Source: Bryobacterales bacterium (GTDB taxonomy: Bacteria > Acidobacteriota > Terriglobia > Bryobacterales > Bryobacteraceae). Taken from it: a stretch of 33,708 nucleotides of DNA. The DNA lies in NCBI GenBank assembly GCA_020847975.1, contig JADLBD010000206.1, positions 1 to 33,708 on the forward strand, written 5' to 3'. This document shows, one piece after another, positions 6,956 through 15,874 of this stretch. The notes under the pieces are model-generated. The model saw only the letters and a list, made by a program, of their open reading frames with translations. It had not been told where the DNA came from and did not search any database. Position numbers and translations under genes: made by a program. Every line of letters begins with the position of its first letter. Within the stretch, counting starts at the first letter, position 1.

Positions 6956-9009
6956 TTTTCCACCTGGACGAGGCAGCTATAGAAGGTGGGACCGCCGCCG
7001 ATATCGGTCAGACGCGGAGAGGTGAGTGTGTTGATGCCGGCCCGATTGGGCGAATGCTTCGGCCAGCGGACCGAAGGGGCCCGGACCACTCCGGGGCGGA
7101 CGGCGCCGTTCACGGACGCCTTGAGCAGCACGCTTCCACGAGCGTTGAAGACACGCACCTGATCTCCAGTTTCGATTCCCCTGACAGCGGCGTCCCCGGT
7201 GTGCATCCACAGTTTCGAGGTGTCCTCATCCGTTTCCGCGCGGTGGCCAAAGGTCGAGTTCATGCTGTTGTCGTTCTTCGAGCAGACCATTTCGAGTGGA
7301 TATGCTTCGCGCAGTTTCTCATCCCCCAACCGCGATTCCACCGGCGGCGTGTAGTGGAGACCGCCGGTACGGAATTCACACTTCCCATCCGGGGTGGGAA
7401 AGCCTCCCTTGGCAAAAGGCCGGAAGCGCTCCTCGGGCGCCGAGACGTTCAGCCGGACGGACCGTTCCCGCTCCAACTTTTCGAGGGTGATGCCCTCGAG
7501 AAAGGGATGCCCCGAGTCGAGAGCACCCCGCATCATGTCGTCTTCGCTGTCATCGAAACACGCATCGTCAAAGCCCATCCGCGCGGCCAGAAGACGGAAG
7601 ATTTCGACATTCGACTTCGTCTCTGGGGGAGCGGGCAGAGCCGGACGCGCCATCTGCACATAATGATGCCCGTAGCCGAGATAGAGGTCCGTGTGTTCGA
7701 GGAACGTGGTGACCGGCAGCACGATATCGGCATAGTGGGCCGTATCCGTCTCAAATTGTTCCAGCACCACGGTGAACAAATCATCGCGCGTCAGCCCACG
7801 GCGAACACTTGTCTGGTCCGGAGCAATGGCCGCCGGGTTTGAATTGTAGACCACCAGCGCGCGCACCGGCGGATTTCTCGTCTCCGCCAGCACACGCCCC
7901 AACTCCGCCATGTTCAGCACCCGCGCTTCCCGGCCCAGCGCGGAGCGCTGCTGCAACTCCGGCATTTCGAGAGCAAGACGGTTGAATTGGAAAGTTTGCG
8001 AAGTGGACATGAGCATCCCGCCGCCCTCATCCTTCCAGGCGCCGGTAAGCACAGGCAGGTAGGCGATGGCCTGCACCGCGCGGCCGCCTCGTTCGCTGCG
8101 GTTCACGCCATAGTTGAGCCGGATGGCGGCGGGTTTCGTTGTCGCATATTCGCGCGCCAGACCGATGATCTCCTCCTTGGCGATCCCCGTGAGCGCCGCC
8201 ACACGCTCCGGCGGATAATCCTGTACGTGGCGGCGCAGGTCCTCCACGCCGCGAGTGTGTTCGATAACGTACTCCCGGTCATGCAGGTTTTCGTTCAGGA
8301 TGACATGCATCATCCCCAGCGCCAGCGCCATGTCCGATCCCGGTTGAATGCCGTACCATCTGTCGGCAAGGGCTCCTGTACGGGTCTTCACCGGGTCGAT
8401 GACATAGAACTTCGCGCCGTTGCGCCGCGCTTCGACAACGAACGGCCAGAGATGAACGTTGGTGCCCAGGATATTTGCGCCCCAGGCGATGATGAGCTTC
8501 GCCTGAGGGATCTGTTCGGGCTCCAGGCTGTAGCGAACTCCCATCGCTTCGAGCATTCCGGCATTGCCGGCTGAAGAACAGATGGTGCGATCGAGACGGG
8601 AAGCGCCCAGGCGGTGGAAGAACCGGCGGTCCATGCCGGAGCCGTTCAGCAGCCCCATGGTGCCCGCGTAGCTGTAAGGCAGAATCGCCTCGGGCCCTTC
8701 CCGATCCGCGATTTCATGCAATCGCGCCGCGATCGTATCCAGCGCTTCGTCCCAGGAGATGCGTGCGAATCTCCCCTCTCCCTTCGCACCCACGCGCCGC
8801 AGCGGGTGGAGCAGCCGCTCGGGGTTGTATTCCCGCTCGAGATATTGCGCCACCTTCGCGCACAGAAACCCACGCGTGATGGGATGGTCCGGGTTGCCGC
8901 GCAGCTTCGTTGCCTTGCCATGCTGCACCGTCACCAGCAGGGAACAGCAATCGGGGCAATCCAGGGCGCAGACCGAATGCTTCACCTCAACCTTGGCCGT
9001 AGGGGACAC
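6943..9009 (-). CDS. Molybdopterin (Mo-bisMGD) oxidoreductase, 4Fe-4S type
   Basis: A member of the DMSO-reductase superfamily (BisC/COG0243-like). From a GTG at 9009 it has 688 residues. An N-terminal Fe-S motif Cys14-x3-Cys18-x3-Cys22-x27-Cys50 matches the family spacing, followed by Mo-cofactor domains (SWDEALDTIA, ICSSAGNAG, AWGANILGTN) and a C-terminal molydop-binding beta-barrel. No Tat leader is visible, so a cytoplasmic enzyme is likely; the substrate cannot be deduced. Start choice: TATAAT at 9022-9017 ends 7 nt before GTG 9009, suggesting a leaderless mRNA. An in-frame ATG at 9057 would add 16 residues but would share bases with the start codon of the divergent ABC gene. It is followed by, and overlaps, the lipoprotein gene. 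Confidence 0.85.
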   Translation of the reverse strand: MSPTAKVEVKHSVCALDCPDCCSLLVTVQHGKATKLRGNPDHPITRGFLCAKVAQYLEREYNPERLLHPLRRVGAKGEGRFARISWDEALDTIAARLHEIADREGPEAILPYSYAGTMGLLNGSGMDRRFFHRLGASRLDRTICSSAGNAGMLEAMGVRYSLEPEQIPQAKLIIAWGANILGTNVHLWPFVVEARRNGAKFYVIDPVKTRTGALADRWYGIQPGSDMALALGMMHVILNENLHDREYVIEHTRGVEDLRRHVQDYPPERVAALTGIAKEEIIGLAREYATTKPAAIRLNYGVNRSERGGRAVQAIAYLPVLTGAWKDEGGGMLMSTSQTFQFNRLALEMPELQQRSALGREARVLNMAELGRVLAETRNPPVRALVVYNSNPAAIAPDQTSVRRGLTRDDLFTVVLEQFETDTAHYADIVLPVTTFLEHTDLYLGYGHHYVQMARPALPAPPETKSNVEIFRLLAARMGFDDACFDDSEDDMMRGALDSGHPFLEGITLEKLERERSVRLNVSAPEERFRPFAKGGFPTPDGKCEFRTGGLHYTPPVESRLGDEKLREAYPLEMVCSKNDNSMNSTFGHRAETDEDTSKLWMHTGDAAVRGIETGDQVRVFNARGSVLLKASVNGAVRPGVVRAPSVRWPKHSPNRAGINTLTSPRLTDIGGGPTFYSCLVQVEKCGD

Positions 9010-9016
9010 ATTTGCA

Positions 9017-9022
9017 ATTATA
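9017..9022 (-). promoter_or_regulatory. -10 hexamer (TATAAT) just upstream of molybdoenzyme start
   Basis: A perfect TATAAT on the minus strand ends 7 nt before the GTG at 9009. The candidate -35 (TTTCAG, 17 nt further up) is weak. Its position implies transcription starting at or within a base or two of the start codon. Confidence 0.5.
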
Positions 9023-9055
9023 TCGTCCGTACTGCGAACCTGAAATTTCGCCCGC

Positions 9056-9799
9056 ATGATCATCTGCCACAACCTCACCCGCCAATACGGGCCGGCCGCC
9101 GTGGTGGACTCCATCTCGTTCCAGCTTCCACAAGGCAGCCTCTGCGCTTTCCTGGGCCCGAACGGGGCAGGGAAGTCGACCACGGTGAGAATGCTCACCG
9201 GACTGTTGCGGCCTACCTCCGGCACGGCTACGGTCGCCGGCCTCGCTGTCAGCGAACAGACCGTGGAATTGAAGCGAAGAATCGGAGTGCTGCCCGAACA
9301 GCTCGGCCTGTTTGACCACCTCACTGTCGAAGAGCATCTGCACATGGCCGGGCCCATTTACGGCCTGTCGAAGAGCGAGACGCACACCCGCGCTTCCCAA
9401 TTGCTGCGGGCGCTCGTGCTCGAACACGGCCGGAATACATATGCCGACCACTGTTCTCACGGCATGCGCAAGAAAACCGCGCTCGCCATGGCGTTGATCC
9501 ATAACCCGATGGTGCTCTTCCTCGATGAGCCGTTCGAGGGCATCGACCCCGTCACCTCGAAGACCATTCACGACCTGCTGCTGACTCTTTCCGGGCGCGG
9601 CGTGACTGTTTTCTTTACCTCCCACAGTCTCGCCATCGTCGAGCGTATCGCCACGCATTACATCCTCATCCGCCAGGGACGCATCGTGTGGAATTCCACG
9701 GCCGGGGAACTTCCCTCCTCGCTCGAGCAGATGTACTTCGATCTGGTGGAGGAACCAAAATCAGAGGACATTCCGTGGCTCGGATTGAACCTCTCCTGA
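9056..9799 (+). CDS. ABC transporter ATP-binding protein
   Basis: A 247-residue nucleotide-binding domain: Walker A GPNGAGKST (34-42), signature SHGMRKK (about 134-140), Walker B MVLFLDEP (152-159) and H-loop His190 (TSHS). The SHGMRKK form of the signature is typical of ABC-2 type exporters rather than importers. It is divergent from the molybdoenzyme gene and overlaps the permease gene by 25 nt, so the two form a unit. No Shine-Dalgarno precedes the ATG. The cargo is unknown. Confidence 0.92.
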   Translation: MIICHNLTRQYGPAAVVDSISFQLPQGSLCAFLGPNGAGKSTTVRMLTGLLRPTSGTATVAGLAVSEQTVELKRRIGVLPEQLGLFDHLTVEEHLHMAGPIYGLSKSETHTRASQLLRALVLEHGRNTYADHCSHGMRKKTALAMALIHNPMVLFLDEPFEGIDPVTSKTIHDLLLTLSGRGVTVFFTSHSLAIVERIATHYILIRQGRIVWNSTAGELPSSLEQMYFDLVEEPKSEDIPWLGLNLS

Positions 9800-10794
9800 A
9801 AGCGCTCGCCACGGCCACGTGGCGCGAACTGCACGACCTCAATGCGATCACCGCGAACAATTTCTTCCTGTTCTGTTTGTTGCTGTCGCTCCAGCCGGCA
9901 AGCGCGGTGTTCCTTTACGTCGTTTTCGGCCTGCTCCTGTTCTTTCCCCTGAGCGCCGATCCGATGCGCAAGATTCCGCGCGACAGGCTGCATCTTCTCC
10001 CGCTCACCACGGGAGAACTCATCCTGGTGCGCATTGCCAGCGTCTTCCTGAGTCCCGTCATCTGGCTCATTCTCGGCATACTGCTGTGGGGCGGAGACCG
10101 CTTTCGCGGGCTTTCTTACGAGCTGCTCATTCTCGCCGTGTTCGCCAATGGCGCCGCCATCCTCGGGGAGCGCCTGCTCGGCAGCGCTCCCCGTCTCAGC
10201 CTGCTGCGCGATATTCCCGAGCTTCCAGGCGTCCTTGGAGGACTGGTGCGCAAGAACCTTCGCGAGATGCTCCACGTGCTCGATACCTACGCCGGGCTTG
10301 TGTTGACCGCCGCGGGAGTCTACTACCGCTTTTCCCGGCCCGATCCCCAGCCCGATGCGTTGTTCGGCGTCACCATGCTGGTGGTTCTCTCGCTCAGCAC
10401 CTATGCCCAGCGGCTGTTCGCTCTGGACGCCGCGCGCGGATTCACGCGCTACCTGCTGATGCCCCTGCGCGGCTGGCAGATCCTGCTCGCCAAAGACATC
10501 GCCTTCCTGATCGTGCTGGCAGTGCTGGTGGCCCCGCTTGACCCGTTCCCCGGTCTTGCCGCCGGACTCGCCGTACTCGCGGTGGGCCATGAGCCGAGCG
10601 TGATGTCTCCCGTTCCTCAGCCGCGCTGGCGCTTCGTTGCCGGCGCTTCCATCACACACGGGATCATCCAGACAGTGCTGATGTTCGGAGCCGGAACCGC
10701 TGTGTCGCGGTTCCACTCGCTGGTTCTGTTGCCGTTTGCGGCCATCTGGGCCGCATCGCTGTTCTACTTCGGCCGGCGCTTCGACCGGCGTTGA
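9775..10794 (+). CDS. ABC transporter permease (ABC-2-like membrane protein)
   Basis: A 339-residue membrane protein with about seven or eight hydrophobic segments. GTG 9775 is chosen because AGAGGA lies 7 nt upstream and the residues before it resemble an out-of-frame reading of the ATPase gene. The gene overlaps the ATPase gene by 25 nt, a typical sign of translational coupling. Sequence similarity to named permeases is weak, so the assignment rests on topology and neighbour. The convergent CocE-like gene ends 13 nt after it. Confidence 0.8.
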   Translation: MARIEPLLKALATATWRELHDLNAITANNFFLFCLLLSLQPASAVFLYVVFGLLLFFPLSADPMRKIPRDRLHLLPLTTGELILVRIASVFLSPVIWLILGILLWGGDRFRGLSYELLILAVFANGAAILGERLLGSAPRLSLLRDIPELPGVLGGLVRKNLREMLHVLDTYAGLVLTAAGVYYRFSRPDPQPDALFGVTMLVVLSLSTYAQRLFALDAARGFTRYLLMPLRGWQILLAKDIAFLIVLAVLVAPLDPFPGLAAGLAVLAVGHEPSVMSPVPQPRWRFVAGASITHGIIQTVLMFGAGTAVSRFHSLVLLPFAAIWAASLFYFGRRFDRR

Positions 10795-10807
10795 ATGGCC
10801 GGGCTGC

Positions 10808-12577
10808 CTACGGAATCACCGGCAGCACAATGTGCGAAGGATGGGCCGCCGTATGGTAGATCTTCTGCGTGGCCACCTTCGTATTGGAAGTGGTTCCGAA
10901 TGGTTCGCCCGTATTCGGATTACGGTCAAACTGCGGGAAATGGCTGCTCGTAATGTCCACGCGGATGCGATGCCCCTTCAGGAACGCGTTGCTGGTGCCC
11001 ACCATGTCAATCTGGAACTCGTAAGTCTTTCCCGGCTCCAGCAGTTTAGGCGTCGCCGGAGATTCACGATAGCGCGCCCGCACGATTCCCTCCGCCATGG
11101 GCAGCGAGCGCCCGTCCGGATAGACGTCAATCAACTTCGCCACGAAATCCGTATCGACGCAATCGGAACTTGCATACAACACCACCTTCACCGGGCCCGT
11201 TACTTCGATGTCCCGGTCAAGATACTCGGAGGTGTACGCGAGGATATCCCCGCGTCCTTCGATCCGCCGCTGATCGATGGGTCCGGCGGGAGTGGGCGTT
11301 CCGCAGCAGTTGTTCCCTCCCGTGCTTGGCACCGGGTTCATCGGATCATAGCGGTAGGCGTCCGGCTTGCTCTCCGCCGCCGGCGCATTCCACGAGAGGC
11401 GGCCATCGCCATTGCCCGTATTCGCGGCGCCGCCGCTGTGGAAATACATCTTGCGATACTGTGTCCGCGCCAGCGGATATTCGTTCTCTCTGCGCCAGAT
11501 GTTCTTCCCCATGACATACAGCGTCACCGGCGGCTCTGAACCAATCCCGTCATCCTTACCCTTGAGCCAGTAATCGAAAAACCGCAGCGCCGCCGCCGAC
11601 TCATCCACGTGCGCGGGAACGCCGAAATCGAGATCTCCGTATTTCTGCGAACTGCCGTGCCCCCACGGGCCGATCAGCATGCGGCTTCCCTTGCGCGCCT
11701 GTTCGGTCTTTCCGCGCGAGGACATACCTACGTAGCCGTGCAGCGTGCCCTGACTGAAGATATCGAACCATCCGCCCATCGTGTATACGGGCACATTGAT
11801 CTGGTCGAACATCTCCTCGGCGTTGATCTTCTTCCAGTAGTCGTCGTAGTCGGGATGATGGATCCAGTCGTCGTAGAACTTCGCATGGCGTCCGGCGAGT
11901 TCCTGCATGTTGATCAGAGGCAGATGCCACAGCAAGTGGTCATAGCTGAGGCTCGGGGGACCGCCCGCCATGGTGTGCGGTCCGGTGTTCTGCATGATGC
12001 GCGATTCCTGCCGCACCGGACCCCATCCGAAATTGAACGACAGCCGCCAGGCGCCATTGAGCGTGATCCAGTTGTGATAGAGGCTTGTCGAAGCCACCTG
12101 CGGCACGATGCAGACCAGGTGCGGCGGTTTCGCCATCGCCGCGCGCCACTGCACGTGGCCGAGATAGGAGCCTCCTTCCATGCACACCTTGCCGTTTGAC
12201 CACGGTTGTTTTGCCGCCCACTCCACCGTGTCGTAGCCGTCTTCGATATCGTTGCGGAACGGCTCCCACTTGCCGTCCGATTCGTGGCGTCCGCGCACGT
12301 CCTGATAAACGAAAGCGTAGCCACGCTGCGAGAAGAACACCGCCGCTGTATAAGCGCTCGGATAGCGCTCCGTGCTGTAGGGGGTGCGAGAAACAATCAC
12401 CGGATAGCGCCCCTGGCCAACCGGACGATAGACATCCGCGTATAAGTTCACGCCGTCGCGCATGGGAATGGCAACGAGATTCTCCAAGTGGACGTCGTTG
12501 GTAGCAGGATACGGGGCAGGGAACTTCACCTGCGCGGCAGCGGAGGCCGCCAGCAGTAGGAATGCGAATCTAAACAT
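10808..12577 (-). CDS. Secreted CocE/NonD-family hydrolase (peptidase S15 / X-Pro dipeptidyl-peptidase-like)
   Basis: A 589-residue protein with a cleavable signal peptide (residues 1-15, ending SAAAQ). The S15 alpha/beta-hydrolase domain follows: RDGVNLYADVYRP near 40-52, oxyanion-side YQDVRGRHES near 91-100 and nucleophile Ser137 in GGSYLG. The C-terminal jelly-roll domain (about 360-589, from the PepX_C family) contains the DITSSHFPQFDRN segment. Members hydrolyse esters or amides, for example cocaine esterase or glutaryl-7-ACA acylase; the substrate here is unknown. The ATG at 12577 is preceded by TACAAT ending 9 nt upstream and no Shine-Dalgarno. The arylsulfatase gene lies 86 nt upstream on the same strand. 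Confidence 0.9.
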   Translation of the reverse strand: MFRFAFLLLAASAAAQVKFPAPYPATNDVHLENLVAIPMRDGVNLYADVYRPVGQGRYPVIVSRTPYSTERYPSAYTAAVFFSQRGYAFVYQDVRGRHESDGKWEPFRNDIEDGYDTVEWAAKQPWSNGKVCMEGGSYLGHVQWRAAMAKPPHLVCIVPQVASTSLYHNWITLNGAWRLSFNFGWGPVRQESRIMQNTGPHTMAGGPPSLSYDHLLWHLPLINMQELAGRHAKFYDDWIHHPDYDDYWKKINAEEMFDQINVPVYTMGGWFDIFSQGTLHGYVGMSSRGKTEQARKGSRMLIGPWGHGSSQKYGDLDFGVPAHVDESAAALRFFDYWLKGKDDGIGSEPPVTLYVMGKNIWRRENEYPLARTQYRKMYFHSGGAANTGNGDGRLSWNAPAAESKPDAYRYDPMNPVPSTGGNNCCGTPTPAGPIDQRRIEGRGDILAYTSEYLDRDIEVTGPVKVVLYASSDCVDTDFVAKLIDVYPDGRSLPMAEGIVRARYRESPATPKLLEPGKTYEFQIDMVGTSNAFLKGHRIRVDITSSHFPQFDRNPNTGEPFGTTSNTKVATQKIYHTAAHPSHIVLPVIP

Positions 12578-12586
12578 GATGTTGGA

Positions 12587-12592
12587 ATTGTA
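12587..12592 (-). promoter_or_regulatory. -10-like TACAAT before CocE-family gene
   Basis: The minus-strand TACAAT ends 9 nt before ATG 12577, leaving a leader of about 0-3 nt. No clear -35 box. Confidence 0.4.
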
Positions 12593-12663
12593 TGCCATTC
12601 CGCCCGTGAGATTCGCGCTCACCAGGAAACCTCGAACCCACCGCGGAGATCCGCAGCCGCAGG

Positions 12664-14274
12664 CTAGGCCTTCGGCACCCGGTCCCAGGGGACGACATTG
12701 GCCCGCCCGGCCCATGCCTCCCACTTTTGCTTCAACTCCTCGGCCTTTGCCGGATGGTCTGCGATGCGGTCCAGCATTTCGGTACGGTCCGTCGCCAGGT
12801 CGTAGAGTTCCCACCTGCCGGGGAAGCGCGACACCAGTTTCCAGTTCCCCTGCCGCACGGCGCGGTTTCCTTCGTGCTCCCAGAAAATCTCTGAATGCCC
12901 TTCGCGCTGCCTGCCTTCGAGCACGGGACGAAGACTCTTGCCCTCGAGAGGGGTGATGCGATTGCCCTGGTAGGTCCGCGGATATGTGGCGCCGGCCACG
13001 TCCACACAGGTGGCCATCAGGTCAATCAGGTGGCCGGGTTGGTGGGTGAGCGTCCCCTTCTTTTCGATGACTCCCGGCCAGCGCGCGATCAGCGGAGTGG
13101 AGATGCCTCCTTCATGCACCCAGTGTTTGTACAGCCGGAACGGCGTATTGCTCGCATTCGCCCATCCCTTTCCGTAGCTTTCGTAGGTGTCCGCGGGTCC
13201 CGGAGCCACGCCGGGATCATTGCCGTAGCGAACCGCTCTGCCATCGCGCGTCTTCACCGGCGCATGATACGGCCATGTCTTCCCATTGCGGTGCAACTCT
13301 TCCGCGCAGCCGCCATTGTCGGCCAGAAAAAGGATCAGCGTATCCTCTTCGATGCCTGCCTCCTTCACCTTCGCCAGTATCCGTCCGATGTTCTGATCCA
13401 TGCGGTCAACCTGCGCGGCATATACTTCCATGCGCTGAGCCTGCCACTCCTTGTGTGGCTCCTCTTTCCATGCCGGAACGTCCGGATCGCGCGGCGTCAT
13501 CTTCCATCGCCTGTCCACGATGCCCAGGCGGATCATCCGCTCGTACCGCTCCTGGCGCAGGGCGTCCCAGCCGTCCTTGTAACGGCCGCGGTATTTCGCG
13601 ATGTCTTCCGGCAGCGCGTGCAGCGGCCAGTGCGGCGAGGTGAACGCCACGTAGAGAAAGAACGGCTCCGGCTTGCGCGCGTACTCGCCGATGAATCCCG
13701 CGGCGTGGTTGGCGATGGCGTCCGTGTAGTAATAACGCTGCGGCTCCGCGCGGATGGACGTATTGTCGCGGGTCAGCGTCACCGGATCGTAGTAGCTCGC
13801 CGCGCCGCCAATCGTGCCGTAGAAATGCTCGAAGCCGCGTTGCAGCGGCCAGTTATGCTTCGATTCCGAAACCGGCGTGACGTGCCATTTGCCGCTCATG
13901 AGGGTGTGATAGCCCGCGGGCCGCAGAGCCTCGGCGATGGTCACACACTGGCGATTCAGATCGCCGCGGTAGCCCGGCAGATGCCGGTCATCCATCATGT
14001 GCCCGATGCCCGCCTGGTGCGCATACAATCCGGTCAACAGCGTCGCTCGCGTGGGACAGCAGCGCGCCGTGTTGTAGAACTGCGTAAAGCGCACACCCTC
14101 GCCCGCAAGCCGGTCGATATTCGGCGTATGAATCTCTCCTCCGTAGCAGCCGACGTCGGAGAATCCCATGTCGTCCGCCATCATCAGGATGATGTTCGGC
14201 CGCTTCCGCCCCGCCGCTGTCGCCGCGGCCGCTCCCGCGAGAGATTCGAGAAAAGCACGCCTTGTAGTCTGCAT
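12664..14274 (-). CDS. Arylsulfatase (formylglycine-dependent, Cys type)
   Basis: A 536-residue sulfatase. An RR leader (TTRRAFLESLAGAAAATAAG) suggests Tat export. Metal-site motif ADDMG (33-37) comes first; the sulfatase signature Cys72-Cys-Pro-Thr-Arg76 (with ATLLTG) follows, where Cys72 is the residue converted to formylglycine by an FGE. The later LADNGG and SGKWH motifs supply the remaining active-site residues. Such enzymes cleave sulfate esters, commonly from polysaccharides. The start ATG 14274 has its own promoter-like sequence at 14284-14313. It sits between the glycosidase-like and CocE-like genes on the same strand, suggesting a small secreted degradative cluster. Cys activation needs an FGE encoded elsewhere; the only FGE-like sequence in the window is a broken one near 25342-25606. 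Confidence 0.93.
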   Translation of the reverse strand: MQTTRRAFLESLAGAAAATAAGRKRPNIILMMADDMGFSDVGCYGGEIHTPNIDRLAGEGVRFTQFYNTARCCPTRATLLTGLYAHQAGIGHMMDDRHLPGYRGDLNRQCVTIAEALRPAGYHTLMSGKWHVTPVSESKHNWPLQRGFEHFYGTIGGAASYYDPVTLTRDNTSIRAEPQRYYYTDAIANHAAGFIGEYARKPEPFFLYVAFTSPHWPLHALPEDIAKYRGRYKDGWDALRQERYERMIRLGIVDRRWKMTPRDPDVPAWKEEPHKEWQAQRMEVYAAQVDRMDQNIGRILAKVKEAGIEEDTLILFLADNGGCAEELHRNGKTWPYHAPVKTRDGRAVRYGNDPGVAPGPADTYESYGKGWANASNTPFRLYKHWVHEGGISTPLIARWPGVIEKKGTLTHQPGHLIDLMATCVDVAGATYPRTYQGNRITPLEGKSLRPVLEGRQREGHSEIFWEHEGNRAVRQGNWKLVSRFPGRWELYDLATDRTEMLDRIADHPAKAEELKQKWEAWAGRANVVPWDRVPKA

Positions 14275-14283
14275 GGAAAGGAC

Positions 14284-14313
14284 ACTCTATCAATGGGTCT
14301 TCGCACGATTCAA
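14284..14313 (-). promoter_or_regulatory. Promoter before arylsulfatase gene (leaderless position)
   Basis: On the minus strand TTGAAT (14313-14308), an 18-nt spacer and TAGAGT (14289-14284). The -10 box ends 9 nt before ATG 14274, so the transcript would have almost no leader. The -35 overlaps the stop codon of the upstream glycosidase-like gene. Confidence 0.5.
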
Positions 14314-15827
14314 CCGGCCACTTCCACCCAATGAATATGGCAGGCGCTGGCGGCGCGAAGGTCCAGCACTACGAATCCATTCAATCCTTGGGGAGCGTCC
14401 CAACAGGAAAACCCCGCCGCCGGGCCCGGCTTCCCGCCTTCCTCTCTTCCCGCGGGCTTACAGAGATCCCCGTTTGCGCGCAGTTCGGAAATCTCCCCGC
14501 CCTCCACTTCCAACCGCACTCTCGCCCGGCTCAGGCGAGGACCCACGTGCAGCCGGAAGGCCGCCCATTGTCCCGCCTCGACCTTCTTCGGCAACTGCGC
14601 CGCCGCCGCCTCGCCCGGAGCCCACGTATCGGCATAGGTCACCACATGCCGCCGCTTCTTTCCCGCAAGCGTCGCCAGTTGCCCGCACTCGCGCAGAAGC
14701 GTTGGGTAATTCTCCCGGTCCGGCATCTCCGTCTGCGAATCCATGTAGTTGAACAGATACACACGATCCGCTCCGCGATCGAGCAACGAAGCCGCCGCCC
14801 CGCGCACCGTTTCGATGGAATTGAACTGGAGCGGCCGGTAGCCGGCATACGGCCGCAGCAGCAATTCAAGGCCTGCGGCCAGGGTCACCTGATCCCCCGC
14901 CAGGCGCCGCCACAGTTCCAGCGGCATGTCCGTTTCGATGCTCGCCCAGAACGGCGTCACCACCAGCAGGTCCACCAGACCTTCGCGAGCCCAGAGCGCC
15001 CCGTCGAGCCCCATCTCGCGCGCGGTTTCCGGCCGCGACGGCACCCGTGCCCCCACGCGGATCCGGCGGCCTCTCTTGCGTGACCACGAATCCGCCAGGC
15101 GCCGCGTCCTCCTCATGAACTCCGTCAGCAGTCGACCGCCCTCGATCTCCCGCCCCGGCTGGAAATGAAACCCGAACCGCATCCAATCGAGTTCCAGGCC
15201 ATCGAAGTCATAGCGCTCGAAGTACTCTTCCACCAGCCGGAAATGATACTCGCGCACTTCCGCGCGGCCGTAATCGAAAGCGCGGTCACGCCAGTCCACC
15301 GCGCGCCAGGGAATCCTGCGAAATTCCGGATGCTGCTTCCAGAAACTGCCGTGCAGGTAGCTCTCCGGATCGTCCACGTTGTGCAGATCGTTCATCCGCA
15401 TCGACATCCAGGGGGAGAGCCCTTTTTGCCTTGCGCGGGCAATCCAGAGTTCGTAGGGATCGATCCCCTTGCGCCACAGCTCCCACGCCGTGTGGATCCA
15501 CTTGCGCGCGCCCGCTCTTGCTTCCGGGGGCGTCGAATGCAACAACGGCTGGTCATCCGGGCCCTCCGGGTCGTATCCGTTCCATACCGGATCCCACACC
15601 TTGCTCGCGAAACTCGTTCGCTGCGAGTTGCCGGAGAACAGAATTTCCCGCACTTGCGTGCCGGCATACTGGTCTACAAAGGAGGAGACAAACTCCGGCG
15701 TCAGCGTCTTCCCCGCACGGGTGTAGAACCAGTGGCTGTTGTCTTCATTCAGGCATAGCGCGGAGGGGCTTCCCGGCGCGGCGAGCGCGGCGGTTGCCGG
15801 AAGTGTGAGAAAGTGGCGGCGTCGCAA
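14310..15827 (-). CDS. Exported TIM-barrel glycoside-hydrolase-like protein
   Basis: A 505-residue protein with an RR-type leader (MRRRHFLTLPATAALAAP). The central part reads like a (beta/alpha)8 glycosidase of the GHL10 / alpha-amylase-like kind: SPWMSMRMNDLHN (about 140-152), YDFDGLELDWMRF (about 203-215, with acidic residues at the expected strand-4 position), LFNYMDSQTE (about 355). A small beta-rich C-terminal domain follows. Substrate not assignable. The only available start is TTG 15827, since a stop lies four codons upstream. The divergent DUF4159 gene begins about 50 nt away. The arylsulfatase follows after 35 nt, which suggests a shared role in polysaccharide breakdown. Confidence 0.7.
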   Translation of the reverse strand: MRRRHFLTLPATAALAAPGSPSALCLNEDNSHWFYTRAGKTLTPEFVSSFVDQYAGTQVREILFSGNSQRTSFASKVWDPVWNGYDPEGPDDQPLLHSTPPEARAGARKWIHTAWELWRKGIDPYELWIARARQKGLSPWMSMRMNDLHNVDDPESYLHGSFWKQHPEFRRIPWRAVDWRDRAFDYGRAEVREYHFRLVEEYFERYDFDGLELDWMRFGFHFQPGREIEGGRLLTEFMRRTRRLADSWSRKRGRRIRVGARVPSRPETAREMGLDGALWAREGLVDLLVVTPFWASIETDMPLELWRRLAGDQVTLAAGLELLLRPYAGYRPLQFNSIETVRGAAASLLDRGADRVYLFNYMDSQTEMPDRENYPTLLRECGQLATLAGKKRRHVVTYADTWAPGEAAAAQLPKKVEAGQWAAFRLHVGPRLSRARVRLEVEGGEISELRANGDLCKPAGREEGGKPGPAAGFSCWDAPQGLNGFVVLDLRAASACHIHWVEVAG

Positions 15828-15874
15828 GTTCCCAGCTTACCGCTACAATGAGGAGCAAGACGGCTGGTGATCCC

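Noticed and set aside
9134..9210. Degenerate ABC signature as evidence for a non-functional ATPase
   Set aside because: SHGMRKK in place of LSGGQ is common in ABC-2 exporter ATPases and all other motifs are intact.
9058..9357. N-terminal extension of the molybdoenzyme open frame
   Set aside because: The extra hundred codons are antisense to the Walker A region of the ABC ATPase gene and look unlike any leader.
12895..14334. Long plus-strand open frame opposite the arylsulfatase
   Set aside because: His/Arg/Val-rich composition typical of antisense frames in GC-rich genes, no domain, and complete overlap with a well-supported sulfatase.
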